DNA of 64,000 nt. Source: Streptomyces anulatus. Lineage in GTDB: Bacteria > Actinomycetota > Actinomycetes > Streptomycetales > Streptomycetaceae. The position numbers were made by a program, and so were the translations under genes. The notes under the pieces were generated by a model. It did no database searches and had not been told where the DNA came from. It worked only from the letters and a program-made list of their open reading frames with translations. Where the stretch lies: NCBI RefSeq assembly GCF_000721175.1, contig NZ_JOEZ01000008.1:1-64000 (forward strand). The letters run 5' to 3'. Positions 43,056 through 52,869 of this stretch are shown here, one piece after another (position 1 is the first letter of the stretch; each line of letters opens with the position of its first letter).

Positions 43056-44036
43056 ATGTCACCCCGGCTCGACGAAGCGCGTACCCGCAACGCGTCGTCG
43101 GCATGTCCTCAGGGACCGACCAATTCCGACTCCCCCGCCGCGAGCGCCGTTCCCGGCCCGCGCACCAGCACCACCAGCACCACCAGCACCACCTCAGACT
43201 TCCACGGCGCGGCCGGCGAGGAATTCGAGGGACTCGAAGGGCTTCCCGAGATCCCGCCGTACGCCGAAGTGGGCGCTCTGGACGCCAGGGCCCTGTCGAA
43301 GACGCTCTTCGAGCGGCTGGAGTCCCTCGAAGAGGGCACCCACGAGTACAGCTACGTACGCAACACCCTCGTCGAGCTGAACCTCGCGCTCGTCAAGTTC
43401 GCCGCCTCCCGGTTCCGCTCCCGCAGCGAGCCGATGGAGGACATCGTCCAGGTCGGCACCATCGGCCTGATCAAGGCGATCGACCGGTTCGAGCTGAGCC
43501 GCGGAGTGGAGTTCCCCACCTTCGCGATGCCGACGATCGTCGGCGAGATCAAGCGCTTCTTCCGTGACACCAGCTGGTCCGTGCGCGTGCCGCGCCGGCT
43601 CCAGGAGCTGCGGCTCGACCTGGCGAAGGCGGGCGACGAGCTCTCCCAGCAGCTGGACCGCGCGCCCACCGTGGCGGAGCTGTCCGAGCGCCTCGGCATC
43701 ACGCCGGAGGAGGTCGTCGAGGGCATGTCCGCGAGCAACGCGTACACCGCGAGCTCGCTGGACGCCAAGCCCGAGGAGGACGACAACGAGGGCGCCCTCG
43801 CGGACCGCATCGGCTACGAGGACCACGGCCTCGAAGGCATCGAGTACGTCGAGTCGCTGAAGCCGCTGATCGCCGCGCTGCCCTCCCGGGACCGGATGAT
43901 CCTCTCGCTCCGCTTCGTCAGCAACATGACGCAGTCGGAGATCGGCGAGGAGCTGAACATCTCGCAGATGCACGTGTCCCGGCTGCTCTCGCGGACGCTG
44001 ACCAAGCTCCGTAAGGGTCTGACCCTGGAGGAATGA
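43056..44036 (+). CDS. sigI: SigB/SigF-family RNA polymerase sigma factor
   Basis: Alternative sigma factor of 326 aa with a long variable N-terminus (1-75). That part includes a Ser/Thr run from a 9-bp DNA repeat at 43163-43193. Region 2 is at about 105-175 (NLALVKFAASRF, DIVQVGTIGLIKAIDRFELSRG, FPTFAMPTIVGEIKRFFRD). Region 3 (PTVAELSERLGI) and region 4 HTH (MTQSEIGEELNISQMHVSRLLSRTL) follow. The start has GGAGGAG at the right distance. It is expected to be controlled by the neighbouring anti-sigma and STAS proteins in a partner switch. Streptomyces has many paralogues, so the symbol is by position. Confidence 0.88.
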   Translation: MSPRLDEARTRNASSACPQGPTNSDSPAASAVPGPRTSTTSTTSTTSDFHGAAGEEFEGLEGLPEIPPYAEVGALDARALSKTLFERLESLEEGTHEYSYVRNTLVELNLALVKFAASRFRSRSEPMEDIVQVGTIGLIKAIDRFELSRGVEFPTFAMPTIVGEIKRFFRDTSWSVRVPRRLQELRLDLAKAGDELSQQLDRAPTVAELSERLGITPEEVVEGMSASNAYTASSLDAKPEEDDNEGALADRIGYEDHGLEGIEYVESLKPLIAALPSRDRMILSLRFVSNMTQSEIGEELNISQMHVSRLLSRTLTKLRKGLTLEE

Positions 44037-44092
44037 CCCCGCCCCGGCCCCGCCGCCCCGCCACGGGGCTCCACGGCCGTCGAGCACCGCGG

Positions 44093-44126
44093 AAGGACCC
44101 GCCCCGGATACCGGGAGCGGGTCCTT
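44093..44126. terminator. Hairpin terminator after the sigma factor gene
   Basis: 10-bp perfect outer stem (AAGGACCCGC / complement) enclosing a second stem CCCGG-ATA-CCGGG. The rest of 44037-44310 holds no gene. Confidence 0.85.
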
Positions 44127-44310
44127 GCGCGTGTCGGGCGGTGCGCCGGGTCCGGATCGGCTACTCAGCCACGCCGAGTACGCCACCGGAGGCGTCCGGG
44201 AACGTACGCCGTCAGCGCCCATGCGGACTGTGGGAAGCTCCCCACCGGCTTCGACGAGTACGCGTGGCCGGAGGCCGGCTGGGCCCCGGCTCCGGTCCCC
44301 GGACCGCCCG

Positions 44311-45483
44311 TCACACCACCCGCTGTCCGCTCCGCCAGACCGCGCTGACCAGCGGGACGCCCGGGCGGTAGGCGAGGTGGACGTGGCTCGGGGCGTCGAG
44401 GAGGACCAGGTCGGCGCGGGCGCCGGGGGTGATCCGGCCGATGTCGCTACGGCGCAGGGCGGCGGCCCCGCCGGCGGTGGCCGACCAGACCGCCTCGTCC
44501 GGGGTCATCCCCATGTCGCGCACGGCCAGCGCGATGCAGAACGGCAGGGACGAGGTGAACGACGAACCGGGGTTGCAGTCCGTGGAGAGCGCGACGGTTG
44601 CCCCCGCGTCGAGGAGGCGGCGGGCGTCGGGCCAGGTGGCGCGGGTGGAGAACTCCGCGCCCGGGAGCAGGGTCGCCACCGTGCTGCCCTGGCCGAGTGC
44701 GTCGACGTCCGCGTCGGTGAGGTGGGTGCAGTGGTCGGCCGATGCGGCGTCGAGCTCGACGGCGAGCTGGACACCGGGGCCGTACGTCAGCTGGTTGGCG
44801 TGGACGCGGGGGTGCAGCCCCTTGGCGCGGCCCGCGGTGAGGATGGCGCGGGCCTGGTCGCCGTCGAAGGCGCCCTGCTCGCAGAACACGTCGATCCAGC
44901 GGGCGTGCGGGGCACAGGCCTCCAGCATCGGGCCGGTGACCAGGTCGACGTACCCGGCGGGGTCGTCGGCGTAGTCGGGGGACACGATGTGGGCGCCGAG
45001 GTAGGTGACCTCGTCGGTGTGGCGGCCCGCGATCCGCAGGGCGCGGGCCTCGTCCTCGACGGTGAGGCCGTAGCCGGACTTGGTCTCGAAGGTGGTGGTG
45101 CCCTGGCGCAGGGCCTCGGCGAGGTAGCGGGCGACGTTGGCGGAGAGCTCCTCGTCGGAGGCGGCCCTGGTGGCGGCGACGGTGGTGCGGATGCCGCCCG
45201 CGCGGTAGGGCTGCCCGGACATCCGGGCGTTGAACTCCTGGGTGCGGTCGCCCGCGAAGACCAGGTGGGAGTGGGAGTCGACGAAGCCCGGGATCACCGC
45301 GCGGCCGGCCGCGTCGAGGACGTTGTCAGTGGCGGGTGCTTTGCTGGATTCACCGGTCCAGACGATGCGGTCGCCGTCGATGACGACGGCCGCGTCCTGG
45401 ATCAGGCCCAGGGGGGTCCCGTTGCCGAGGGAGGGGTCATTGGTGACCAGGCTGGCGATGTGGGTGACGGCGGTGGTCGTCAT
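44311..45483 (-). CDS. hutI: Imidazolonepropionase
   Basis: Histidine degradation: hydrolyses 4-imidazolone-5-propionate to N-formimino-L-glutamate. The 390-aa amidohydrolase-fold enzyme has the metal-binding [14 protein letters not shown], the substrate-loop [23 protein letters not shown] and the catalytic-region [10 protein letters not shown]. It lies 110 bp downstream of hutF in the same direction. A pair of competing hairpins lies in that gap. Cytoplasmic. Confidence 0.95.
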   Translation of the reverse strand: MTTTAVTHIASLVTNDPSLGNGTPLGLIQDAAVVIDGDRIVWTGESSKAPATDNVLDAAGRAVIPGFVDSHSHLVFAGDRTQEFNARMSGQPYRAGGIRTTVAATRAASDEELSANVARYLAEALRQGTTTFETKSGYGLTVEDEARALRIAGRHTDEVTYLGAHIVSPDYADDPAGYVDLVTGPMLEACAPHARWIDVFCEQGAFDGDQARAILTAGRAKGLHPRVHANQLTYGPGVQLAVELDAASADHCTHLTDADVDALGQGSTVATLLPGAEFSTRATWPDARRLLDAGATVALSTDCNPGSSFTSSLPFCIALAVRDMGMTPDEAVWSATAGGAAALRRSDIGRITPGARADLVLLDAPSHVHLAYRPGVPLVSAVWRSGQRVV

Positions 45484-45549
45484 CTGGAGAGTGTTCTCCT
45501 TGCGTTCCGGGAGGTCCGGGGGGTGCGGGCTTCTTGCGCGTTCGGGCGG

Positions 45550-45589
45550 GTCCGGTTCCGCGGGCGCGTCCGCGGAACCGGACGCGCCC
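45550..45589 (-). promoter_or_regulatory. Competing hairpins in the hutF-hutI gap
   Basis: Two perfect stems share bases: 14 bp at 45550-45563/45570-45583 (GTCCGGTTCCGCGG) and 10 bp at 45562-45571/45580-45589 (GGGCGCGTCC). They cannot form at the same time. A partial terminator, processing site or regulated attenuator before hutI are options. Confidence 0.6.
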
Positions 45590-45593
45590 GCGG

Positions 45594-46961
45594 TCAGCCG
45601 TGCAGGGCGGCGACGGCCTCGGCGAGCGCCCGGGGCACGTCCTCGATCTGTGTGTGACGGCCGTCCCGGACGATGTGCCGGCCCGCCACGACCGTGTGCC
45701 GCACATCAGCGGCGGAGGCGGCGAATACGGCGGTCTCCGCTGCCAGTCGGGGCACCGGCCCGGCCGTTCTGACGGAGTCCAGGGCGACGGTCGTCAGGTC
45801 GGCGGGGGCGCCCGGTTCCAGCACGCCCGCGTCGGGGCGGCCGAGTGCGGCGTGCCCGTCGGCGGAGGCGGCCCGGAGCAGGGCGGCGGCGGTCCAGTGG
45901 CCCCGGATGTGCGTGCGCAGCCGCTCGTTGAGCTCCATCGCCCGCGCCTCTTCGAAGAGGTCGATCACGGCATGGCTGTCGCTGCCCAGCGAGAGCGGCG
46001 AGCCCGCCTTCTGGAGGGCGGCGGCGGGTCCGATGCCGTCGGCCAGGTCGCGTTCGGTGGTGGGGCACATGCAGGTGCCGGTGGCCGAGGAGCCCAGCAG
46101 TTCGATGTCCGCCTCGGTCAGGTGGGTGTTGTGGATGCCGGTGGTGCGTGGGCCGAGGACCCCGTGGTCGGCCAGCAGCCGGGTGGGGGTGCGGCCGTGG
46201 GCGGCCTGGCAGGCGTCGTTCTCCGCCGTCTGCTCGGAGAGGTGGACGTGCAGCGGGGCCTCGCGCTCCTCGGCCCACTGCGCGACGGTGGCCAGCTGTC
46301 CGGCCGGGACCGCCCGGACGGAGTGGACGGCCGCGCCGATCAGTGTGTGGTCGTCGCCCTTGAGGAGGGAGGCGCGCTCCGCCCAGGCCTCGGCGGTGAT
46401 GTCGGAGAAGCGCAGCTGGTGCCGGTTGGGCTTCTCGCCGAATCCGGCGGCGAGATAGGCGGTGTCCAGCAGGGTGATCCGGATGCCGGCCTCGGCGGCG
46501 GCCGCGATGAGCGCCTCGCCCATGGCGTTCGGGTTGGCGTAGGGGGTGCCGCCGGGGGCGTGGTGCAGATAGTGGAACTCGCCGACGGAGGTGATGCCGG
46601 CCAGGGCCATTTCGGCGTACGTGGCGCGGGCCAGGTCGAAGTAGGTGTCCGGGGTGAGCCGGGAGGCCGTGCGGTACATCAGCTCGCGCCAGGTCCAGAA
46701 GGTGCCCGAGCCGACCTGGACGGTGGCGCGCAGGGCCCGGTGGAAGGCGTGCGAGTGGGTGTTGGCGAGGCCGGGGAGGGTCAGGCCGCGCAGCACGGTC
46801 GCGCCGGGCGGCGGTGCCTCGACCCCGGTCCTGATCCCGGCGATGCGGCCGCCCGCGACGTCCAGGGTGACGCCCGGCTCGACGTGGGTGCCGAGCCAGG
46901 CGTGGTCCATCCAGTACGTCGCGGTGACGGGCCCGCCCGTCGTCCGGTGTGTCAGCTGCAC
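45594..46961 (-). CDS. hutF: Formimidoylglutamate deiminase
   Basis: Histidine degradation: converts N-formimino-L-glutamate to N-formyl-L-glutamate and ammonia. The 455-aa amidohydrolase has the metal motif [33 protein letters not shown] and [17 protein letters not shown], as in HutF. A GTG start with GGAAGG upstream overlaps the M20 gene by 10 bp, and a second GTG at 46928 is an alternative. HutF rather than HutG-type one-step cleavage implies that an N-formylglutamate hydrolase is needed; the next gene upstream may be that enzyme. Confidence 0.93.
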   Translation of the reverse strand: MQLTHRTTGGPVTATYWMDHAWLGTHVEPGVTLDVAGGRIAGIRTGVEAPPPGATVLRGLTLPGLANTHSHAFHRALRATVQVGSGTFWTWRELMYRTASRLTPDTYFDLARATYAEMALAGITSVGEFHYLHHAPGGTPYANPNAMGEALIAAAAEAGIRITLLDTAYLAAGFGEKPNRHQLRFSDITAEAWAERASLLKGDDHTLIGAAVHSVRAVPAGQLATVAQWAEEREAPLHVHLSEQTAENDACQAAHGRTPTRLLADHGVLGPRTTGIHNTHLTEADIELLGSSATGTCMCPTTERDLADGIGPAAALQKAGSPLSLGSDSHAVIDLFEEARAMELNERLRTHIRGHWTAAALLRAASADGHAALGRPDAGVLEPGAPADLTTVALDSVRTAGPVPRLAAETAVFAASAADVRHTVVAGRHIVRDGRHTQIEDVPRALAEAVAALHG

Positions 46962-48253
46962 GCGAGACCTTCCAGTACGTCGGCGAGTGCCTCGATCCCG
47001 GCCGTGCAGTCGTCCTCGGCGGCGTGCTCGGCGGGTGAGTGCGAGATGCCGGTGGGGTTCCGTACGAAGAGCATGGCGGTGGGCACCGAAGCGGACAAAA
47101 TACCCGCATCGTGGCCGGCGCCGGTGCCGAGGACGGGCACGGGCCGTCCCGTGTCTCCGGTCCCCTCCAGGATCCTGCCGAGCTCGTCGCGCAGCGCGTG
47201 CTCGAACTCGACGACGGGTGTGAACGATTCGCGGACGACGTCGAGGTCGATCCCGGCCCGCTCGGCGTACTCCCGGGCGGCGCGCTCGATGCCGGTGACG
47301 ACGGCGTCCAGGGTGGCCTGGTCGGCGGCGCGGGAGTCGAGCCAGCCGCGTACGAGGGAGGGGATGGCGTTGACCCCGTTGGGCTCGACCGCGATCTTGC
47401 CGAAGGTGGCGAGCGCGCCGGTCAGTTCGGCCTCGCGGCGGGCGGCGAGGACGGTCTCGGCGTACGTGAGCATCGGGTCGCGGCGGTCGGCGAGGCGGGT
47501 GGTGCCCGCATGGTTGGCCTCGCCCCGGAAGTCGAACCGCCAGCGGCCGTGCGGCCAGATGGCGGAGGCGATGCCGACGGGGTCGCCGGTCAGGTCGAGG
47601 GCGCGGCCCTGCTCGACGTGGAGTTCGACGAACGCGCCGATCCGGGCGAGCCGTTGCGGGTCGGGGCCGATGGTCCCGGGGTCGTATCCGGCCCTCTCCA
47701 TGGCAGCGGGCAGCGTGACGCCGTCGGCGTCGCGCAGCCGCCGGGCGTCGGCGACGGCGAGCTGTCCGGCGGCGAGCCGGGATCCGACGCAGGCGAGGCC
47801 GAAGCGGGCGCCTTCCTCGTCACCGAAGTTGGTGATCGCCAGAGGGCGGGTGAACTCCACCCCTCTGCGGTGGAGTTCATCGAGCGCGGCGAAGGAGGAG
47901 ACCACGCCGAGCGGGCCGTCGAAGGCGCCGCCGTCCGGGACGGAGTCCAGGTGCGAGCCGGTGACGACGGCGTTCCCGGCCAGGGGGTCGCCGAGCCACG
48001 CCCACTGGTTGCCGTTGCGGTCGCTCTCGTGGGTGAGACCGCGCGCCTCGGCCTGCGCCCGGAACCAGGCCCGGCAGTCGACGTCCGCCGCCGACCAGGC
48101 GTAGCGCCGGTAGCCGCCGCTGTCGGGGTGGAGTCCGACGGGGGCCAGCTCCCGCCACATCGAGAGGAAGGAGTCACCCGCACGCCACTGCCGCGACGTA
48201 CCGGGAGAGGTGGCGGATGCGCCGGGCGGGCCCTTGGGCGTGCCGGACGGCAT
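46952..48253 (-). CDS. M20-family amidohydrolase (annotated allantoate/carbamoylase type); candidate N-formylglutamate hydrolase
   Basis: Zinc-dependent hydrolase of 433 aa from the hydantoinase/carbamoylase group of peptidase family M20. The metal ligands are in TGSHLDSVPDGGAFDGPLGV and DEEGARFG, and ELHVEQGRAL and HDAG near the C-terminus are also typical. Family members cleave N-carbamoyl or ureido groups (allantoate, N-carbamoyl amino acids). Here it lies between hutU (1-bp overlap, TGATG) and hutF (10-bp overlap), so its substrate is probably a histidine-pathway intermediate. N-formyl-L-glutamate is the natural candidate because no HutG is present. That substrate is inference. Confidence 0.85.
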   Translation of the reverse strand: MPSGTPKGPPGASATSPGTSRQWRAGDSFLSMWRELAPVGLHPDSGGYRRYAWSAADVDCRAWFRAQAEARGLTHESDRNGNQWAWLGDPLAGNAVVTGSHLDSVPDGGAFDGPLGVVSSFAALDELHRRGVEFTRPLAITNFGDEEGARFGLACVGSRLAAGQLAVADARRLRDADGVTLPAAMERAGYDPGTIGPDPQRLARIGAFVELHVEQGRALDLTGDPVGIASAIWPHGRWRFDFRGEANHAGTTRLADRRDPMLTYAETVLAARREAELTGALATFGKIAVEPNGVNAIPSLVRGWLDSRAADQATLDAVVTGIERAAREYAERAGIDLDVVRESFTPVVEFEHALRDELGRILEGTGDTGRPVPVLGTGAGHDAGILSASVPTAMLFVRNPTGISHSPAEHAAEDDCTAGIEALADVLEGLACS

Positions 48254-49911
48254 CAGTTGCCCTCCGTCATGGGGACGCGTACGCCTTGGTCGGCGGCGAC
48301 GTTCTCGGCGATGTCGTATCCGGCGTCCACGTGGCGGATGACACCCATGCCCGGGTCGTTCGTCAGGACGCGGCGGATCTTCTCGCCCGCGAGCTTCGTG
48401 CCGTCCGCGACGGAGACCTGGCCCGCGTGGATGGAGCGGCCCATGCCGACGCCGCCGCCGTGGTGGAGGGAGACCCAGGAGGCGCCGGAGGCGACGTTGA
48501 CCATGGCGTTGAGCAGCGGCCAGTCGGCGATGGCGTCGGAGCCGTCGAGCATGGCCTCGGTCTCGCGGTACGGGGAGGCGACCGAGCCGCAGTCCAGGTG
48601 GTCGCGGCCGATGGCCAGCGGGGCGGCCAGTTCGCCGCTCGCGACCATGTCGTTGAAGCGCTCGCCGGCCTTGTCGCGCTCGCCGTAGCCGAGCCAGCAG
48701 ATGCGGGCGGGCAGACCCTGGAAATGGACGCGTTCGCCGGCCATCTTGATCCAGCGGTGCAGCGACTCGTTCTCCGGGAAGAGCTCAAGCATCGCCTTGT
48801 CGGTCTTGTGGATGTCGGAGGCCTCGCCGGACAGCGCGGCCCAGCGGAAGGGGCCCTTGCCCTCGCAGAAGAGGGGGCGGATGTAGGCGGGGACGAAGCC
48901 GGGGAAGTCGAAGGCGCGGCCGTACCCGGCGAGCTGGGCCTCGCCGCGGATGGAGTTGCCGTAGTCGAAGACCTCGGCCCCGGCGTCCATGAATCCGACC
49001 ATGGCCTCGACGTGGCGGGCCATCGACTCGCGGGCGCGCCGGGTGAAGTCGGCGGGCTTCTCGGCGGCGAGGTCCGCCATGTCGTCGAAGTCGACGCCGA
49101 GCGGCAGGTAGGCCAGCGGGTCGTGGGCGCTGGTCTGGTCGGTGACGATGTCGATCGGCGCGCTCTCGGCGAGCATCCGGGGCAGCAGTTCGGCGGCGTT
49201 GCCGAGGAGGCCGATGGAGAGCGGGCGGCGGGCGTCGCGGGCCTCGACGGCGAGCTGGAGGGCGTGCTCCAGGCTGTCGGCCCGCACGTCCAGGAAGCGG
49301 TGCTCGATCCGGCGCTCGATGGCGCGCGGGTCGCAGTCGATGCAGATGGCGACGCCGTCGTTCATGGTGACGGCGAGCGGCTGGGCGCCGCCCATGCCGC
49401 CGAGCCCGGCGGTCAGGGTGATCGTCCCGGCCAGCGTGCCGCCGAACTTCTTGGCGGCGACGGCTGCGAAGGTCTCGTAGGTGCCCTGGAGGATGCCCTG
49501 GGTACCGATGTAGATCCAGGACCCGGCGGTCATCTGGCCGTACATGGTGAGGCCGAGCGCCTCCAGGCGGCGGAACTCCTCCCAGTTGGCCCAGTCGCCG
49601 ACCAGGTTGGAGTTGGCGATGAGCACGCGCGGCGCCCACTCGTGGGTCTGCATGACGCCGACCGGCCTGCCGGACTGGACGAGCATCGTCTCGTCCTGCT
49701 TGAGCGTCCGCAGCGTGCGGACCATCGCGTCGAAGGAGCGCCAGTCGCGGGCCGCCTTCCCGGTGCCGCCGTAGACGACGAGCTTGTCGGGGTGCTCGGC
49801 GACCTCGGGGTCGAGGTTGTTCTGCAGCATCCGCAGGGCGGCTTCCTGCTGCCATCCCAGGGCGCTCAGCGTGGTGCCTCGCGGTGCCCGTACGGGGCGG
49901 GGTCCTGACAT
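48253..49911 (-). CDS. hutU: Urocanate hydratase
   Basis: Histidine degradation: adds water to urocanate to give imidazolone propionate, using tightly bound NAD+. The 552-aa length is standard. The NAD-binding [12 protein letters not shown] and the conserved CDCDP-like region, [24 protein letters not shown] and [20 protein letters not shown] are all present. ATG 49911 is the start; a much longer open frame upstream runs through the divergent permease gene and is not real. It is the first gene of the hutU-M20-hutF-hutI transcription unit. A GTGAA/TTCAC palindrome lies 21-36 bp upstream. hutH (histidine ammonia-lyase) is not in the window. Confidence 0.96.
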   Translation of the reverse strand: MSGPRPVRAPRGTTLSALGWQQEAALRMLQNNLDPEVAEHPDKLVVYGGTGKAARDWRSFDAMVRTLRTLKQDETMLVQSGRPVGVMQTHEWAPRVLIANSNLVGDWANWEEFRRLEALGLTMYGQMTAGSWIYIGTQGILQGTYETFAAVAAKKFGGTLAGTITLTAGLGGMGGAQPLAVTMNDGVAICIDCDPRAIERRIEHRFLDVRADSLEHALQLAVEARDARRPLSIGLLGNAAELLPRMLAESAPIDIVTDQTSAHDPLAYLPLGVDFDDMADLAAEKPADFTRRARESMARHVEAMVGFMDAGAEVFDYGNSIRGEAQLAGYGRAFDFPGFVPAYIRPLFCEGKGPFRWAALSGEASDIHKTDKAMLELFPENESLHRWIKMAGERVHFQGLPARICWLGYGERDKAGERFNDMVASGELAAPLAIGRDHLDCGSVASPYRETEAMLDGSDAIADWPLLNAMVNVASGASWVSLHHGGGVGMGRSIHAGQVSVADGTKLAGEKIRRVLTNDPGMGVIRHVDAGYDIAENVAADQGVRVPMTEGN

Positions 49912-49931
49912 GGCGGTGCCTCCTCGCGACG

Positions 49932-49966
49932 GTGAAAATCTATTCACATCCTGCTGCTCTGAATAG
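49932..49966. promoter_or_regulatory. Candidate hut operator
   Basis: A 16-bp palindrome GTGAAAATCTATTCAC (49932-49947) lies within a wider inverted repeat CTATTCA (49940-49946) / TGAATAG (49960-49966). It is AT-rich and sits between hutU and the divergent permease. CTATTCA also occurs upstream of the RpiR gene (55411), so that regulator may bind both. Confidence 0.55.
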
Positions 49967-50058
49967 TCGTAGTCAACAGGTGCGGTCCTCGCCGTGGCTG
50001 GGAACAGGTTCTCCCTAGCGACCCGGAGACCGGACCGGAGACCGAACCGGAGGCATCG

Positions 50059-51459
50059 ATGAGCACTGCCGGCACACCCGCACCGACGGAACCCGAGGGC
50101 CACGGGGGTACGGAGAGGCTCGGAGGGGCTCCGCCGCTCAAGCGTGCCCTCGGCCCCAAGCTGCTGATCCTCTTCGTCGTCGGCGACATCCTGGGCACCG
50201 GCATCTACGCCACCACCGGGGACGTGGCGGGCAAGGTCGGCGGCGCACTGTGGCTGCCGTTCGCGATCGGCTTCGTCGTCGCCCTGCTGACGGCGGCCTC
50301 GTACGTGGAACTCGTCGGGAAGTACCCGAAGGCGGCCGGGGCGGCGCTCTACACCCAGAAGGCGTTCAAGGTCCCCTTCCTGACCTTCGTCGTCGCCTTC
50401 ATGGTGATGTGCTCGGGCCTCTCCTCGGCGAGCGCGGCGGCACGGGCGTTCAGCGGCGACTATCTGGCGGAATTCACCGACGCGGTGCCGCCGACCCTGA
50501 TAGCGATCCTGTTCGTCCTCGCCCTCGCCGCGATCAACCTGCGCGGGGTCGCCGAGTCGGTGAAGGCGAACGTCGTCCTGACCCTGGTCGAGGTCAGCGG
50601 ACTCGCGGTGATCCTCGCGATCGGCGCGTACGCCGTGTTCAGCGGCGAGGGCGAGCCCTCCCGGCTGACCCAGATCGAGACCGGCGGCACCGGGTACGCA
50701 CTGATCACCGGGGTGCTCGGCGCCACCGCACTCGGCTTCTTCGCCTTCGTCGGCTTCGAGGACTCGGTGAACATGGCCGAGGAGACGAAGAACCCCGCCC
50801 GCGCCTTCCCCCGCGCGATCTTCATCGGAGTGGGCATCACCGGCACCATCTACGTCCTGGTCGCCCTGGTCTCCTCGCTGCTGGTCGACTCCCGCACCCT
50901 GGCGGGCTCCAGCGGCCCGCTGCTGGAGGTGGTGAAGGCCGGGGGCGTCGATTTCCCGCCGAAACTCTTCGCGCTGATCGCTTTGTTCGCCGTCACCAAC
51001 TCGGCGCTGATCAACATCATGATGGCCTCGCGACTCTGCTACGGCATGGCCAACGAGCGCATCCTGCCGCCCGCCATGGGCAAGGTGCTGGCCGGCCGGC
51101 GCACCCCCTGGGTCGGGATCGTCTTCGTCTCCGTCCTGGCGATCGGCCTGGTCTCCACCGGCGAGATCGAGGGGCTCGGCGACACCACCTCGTTCCTGCT
51201 GCTCTGCGTCTTCGCCGTGGTCAACGTCGCCGTGCTGGTGCTCCGAGGGGACCGGGTGGACCACCGCCACTTCCGTACGCCCACGGCGCTTCCGGTGCTC
51301 GGCGCGCTCACCTCGCTGATCCTGGCGAGCCCGCTCGCCGACCGGGGCTCAGACGTGTACGTACGCGCCGGGATCCTGCTGCTGATCGGCATCGGCCTGT
51401 GGGCGCTCAACAAGGTGGTGATGACGTCCCGCGAGAAGTCCGGGGCCCCGGACGCCTGA
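50059..51459 (+). CDS. APC-superfamily amino-acid permease
   Basis: Membrane permease of 466 aa with 12 predicted helices. The first TM carries the APC hallmark [21 protein letters not shown], and [29 protein letters not shown] is the typical APC helix 6-loop. It is divergent from hutU, with 147 bp shared, which suggests uptake of histidine or urocanate, but the substrate is not shown by the sequence. The N-terminal 35 residues are hydrophilic and cytoplasmic. Confidence 0.9.
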   Translation: MSTAGTPAPTEPEGHGGTERLGGAPPLKRALGPKLLILFVVGDILGTGIYATTGDVAGKVGGALWLPFAIGFVVALLTAASYVELVGKYPKAAGAALYTQKAFKVPFLTFVVAFMVMCSGLSSASAAARAFSGDYLAEFTDAVPPTLIAILFVLALAAINLRGVAESVKANVVLTLVEVSGLAVILAIGAYAVFSGEGEPSRLTQIETGGTGYALITGVLGATALGFFAFVGFEDSVNMAEETKNPARAFPRAIFIGVGITGTIYVLVALVSSLLVDSRTLAGSSGPLLEVVKAGGVDFPPKLFALIALFAVTNSALINIMMASRLCYGMANERILPPAMGKVLAGRRTPWVGIVFVSVLAIGLVSTGEIEGLGDTTSFLLLCVFAVVNVAVLVLRGDRVDHRHFRTPTALPVLGALTSLILASPLADRGSDVYVRAGILLLIGIGLWALNKVVMTSREKSGAPDA

Positions 51460-51617
51460 CGGGACGCCACCCGCCGCCCCCACCGCAGCATTCCGGCCGC
51501 CCCTTTACACCGCGGGCCGCATGTACCAAAGGAAAATGCCAGAACCTCCACCTGCCGTGAGCACGTTGCGTAGCCTCTGCGTCACAGCCGTACGCCACGT
51601 CGGGAGGGGAGATCCGC

Positions 51618-52025
51618 GTGCCCGGAATCGACGAGTGCCTGCTCGAAGTCATGAGGCTGCCCGGCGCCCGGGGCGCCTCGGTGGTCGACTGGACGAGCGG
51701 TCTCGCCCTCGGCACCATCGGGGAGTCCCCCAACGGCGACCATGAGGCGACCGCCGCGGAGACGGCGGAGGTCGCCCGGATGACCGCCGAACAGCCGGCC
51801 TTCACCCGCCTCGCCGCGGAGGGCGACCGGTCCGCTGACCCGCCGAGCACCCCCGTCGAGGACGTCATCGTCACCACCCACGACGGGTACCACATGCTCC
51901 GGTTCGTCGAGACGGCTTTCGACAGCAGCGTCTTCCTGCATCTGTGGCTGGACCGCTCCGAGGGCAATCTCGCCCTCGCCCGGATGCGGCTCGGCGAGCT
52001 GGCCGAGCGCCTGGTGCTGGCATGA
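51618..52025 (+). CDS. Roadblock-like protein 1
   Basis: Small protein of 135 aa, GTG start after GGGAGGGGAG. It has a roadblock-like alpha/beta fold: GIDECLLEVMRLPGARGASVVDWTSGLALGTIG and VEDVIVTTHDGYHMLRFV...FLHLWLDRSEGNLALARMRL. It is paralogous to the fourth gene of the same operon (shared VDxTSGxALGT and NLAxARxxL). Roadblock/LC7 proteins usually bind or activate small GTPases, but no GTPase is encoded here. Its last bases overlap the next gene (ATGA). Confidence 0.8.
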   Translation: MPGIDECLLEVMRLPGARGASVVDWTSGLALGTIGESPNGDHEATAAETAEVARMTAEQPAFTRLAAEGDRSADPPSTPVEDVIVTTHDGYHMLRFVETAFDSSVFLHLWLDRSEGNLALARMRLGELAERLVLA

Positions 52026-52831
52026 GTGCGATAGCCGCCGACCTCGACACCCCCGGGCCTGGCCGGCTCCCGGTACTGAGCCCGATGCTCCAGCGCCTCG
52101 CCGCCGAGCGGGCCACCGGCGCCCTCATGCGCGACCGCGGCACGCTCTACCTCGCCGACGGCCAGGTCGTGCACGCCGAGAGCCCCGCCACCCCCGGCAT
52201 CGACGTCCTGCTCACCACCGGCGGGACCCTGCGGCACGAGGGCTGGTGGGACGCCGTGGCGCAGGCGGGGGCGCACCGCCGGGTCGGCCGCTATCTCGTG
52301 GACAGCGGTCACGTGCCGGGCGGGGCACTGGAGTTGTGCCACCTGGGCGCGCTGTACGACGCCGCGTTCTTCGCACTCGCCCCGACCGGGACGCCCGCCC
52401 GCTTCCGTTACGGGGTGGCGCACTGGATCGGTCCGGTACGGCCCGTCCCGGTGGCCGCCGTGGAGCGCGAGACGCTGCGCAGACGGGAGTTCCTGGACCG
52501 GATCTGGCCCGACCCCGCCTGCGACGGCGCCCCGCTGCGGCGGACGGCGGCACACCCGGCCGACGCCCCGGTCCCGGCCCGGCAGCGCCGTCTCCTGGAG
52601 CTGGCCGACGGGGTCCGCACGGCCTCGGACATCGCGCAGTTACTGGGCCGTTCGGCGTTCCACATCCTGGTCGACCTGCGACGGCTGGCGGCGGCCGGTC
52701 TGGTGGAGGCGGTCCGCGCCCAGCCCCTGCCGGCCGCTTCCCCACCCGGCCGGATCACGCTCCCCGAGGTGACGGCCGACCCCGACATCGCCCTGCTGCG
52801 CCGGCTCCGAGACGCATTGGAGGCCCTGTGA
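52022..52831 (+). CDS. DUF4388-like plus winged-helix protein, TTA-containing
   Basis: Protein of 269 aa. The N-terminal part (about 12-130) looks like a PatA/DUF4388 domain (LQRLAAERATGALMRDRGTLYLADGQVVHAES), found in gliding/output regulators. The C-terminal part (about 190-235) is a winged helix (RRLLELADGVRTASDIAQLLGR...LVDLRRLAAAGLVEAV). It is likely a transcriptional or scaffold output of the roadblock operon. Codon 207 is TTA (52640-52642), which predicts dependence on bldA. Start ATGA overlaps gene 1. The stop is 38 bp before the preferred start of gene 3. Confidence 0.75.
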   Translation: MSAIAADLDTPGPGRLPVLSPMLQRLAAERATGALMRDRGTLYLADGQVVHAESPATPGIDVLLTTGGTLRHEGWWDAVAQAGAHRRVGRYLVDSGHVPGGALELCHLGALYDAAFFALAPTGTPARFRYGVAHWIGPVRPVPVAAVERETLRRREFLDRIWPDPACDGAPLRRTAAHPADAPVPARQRRLLELADGVRTASDIAQLLGRSAFHILVDLRRLAAAGLVEAVRAQPLPAASPPGRITLPEVTADPDIALLRRLRDALEAL

Positions 52832-52869
52832 TACGCGCGCTCAGACAGCGTGCCGGGAGGAGACAGCTG

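Noticed and set aside
49912..50058. A small gene between hutU and the permease
   Set aside because: No frame with a ribosome-binding site is seen. The region carries the operator-like repeats and two divergent starts.
48253..51270. 1005-codon open frame starting inside the permease gene
   Set aside because: Only the part from 49911 down is hutU. The upstream half is antisense to the permease and hydrophilic noise.
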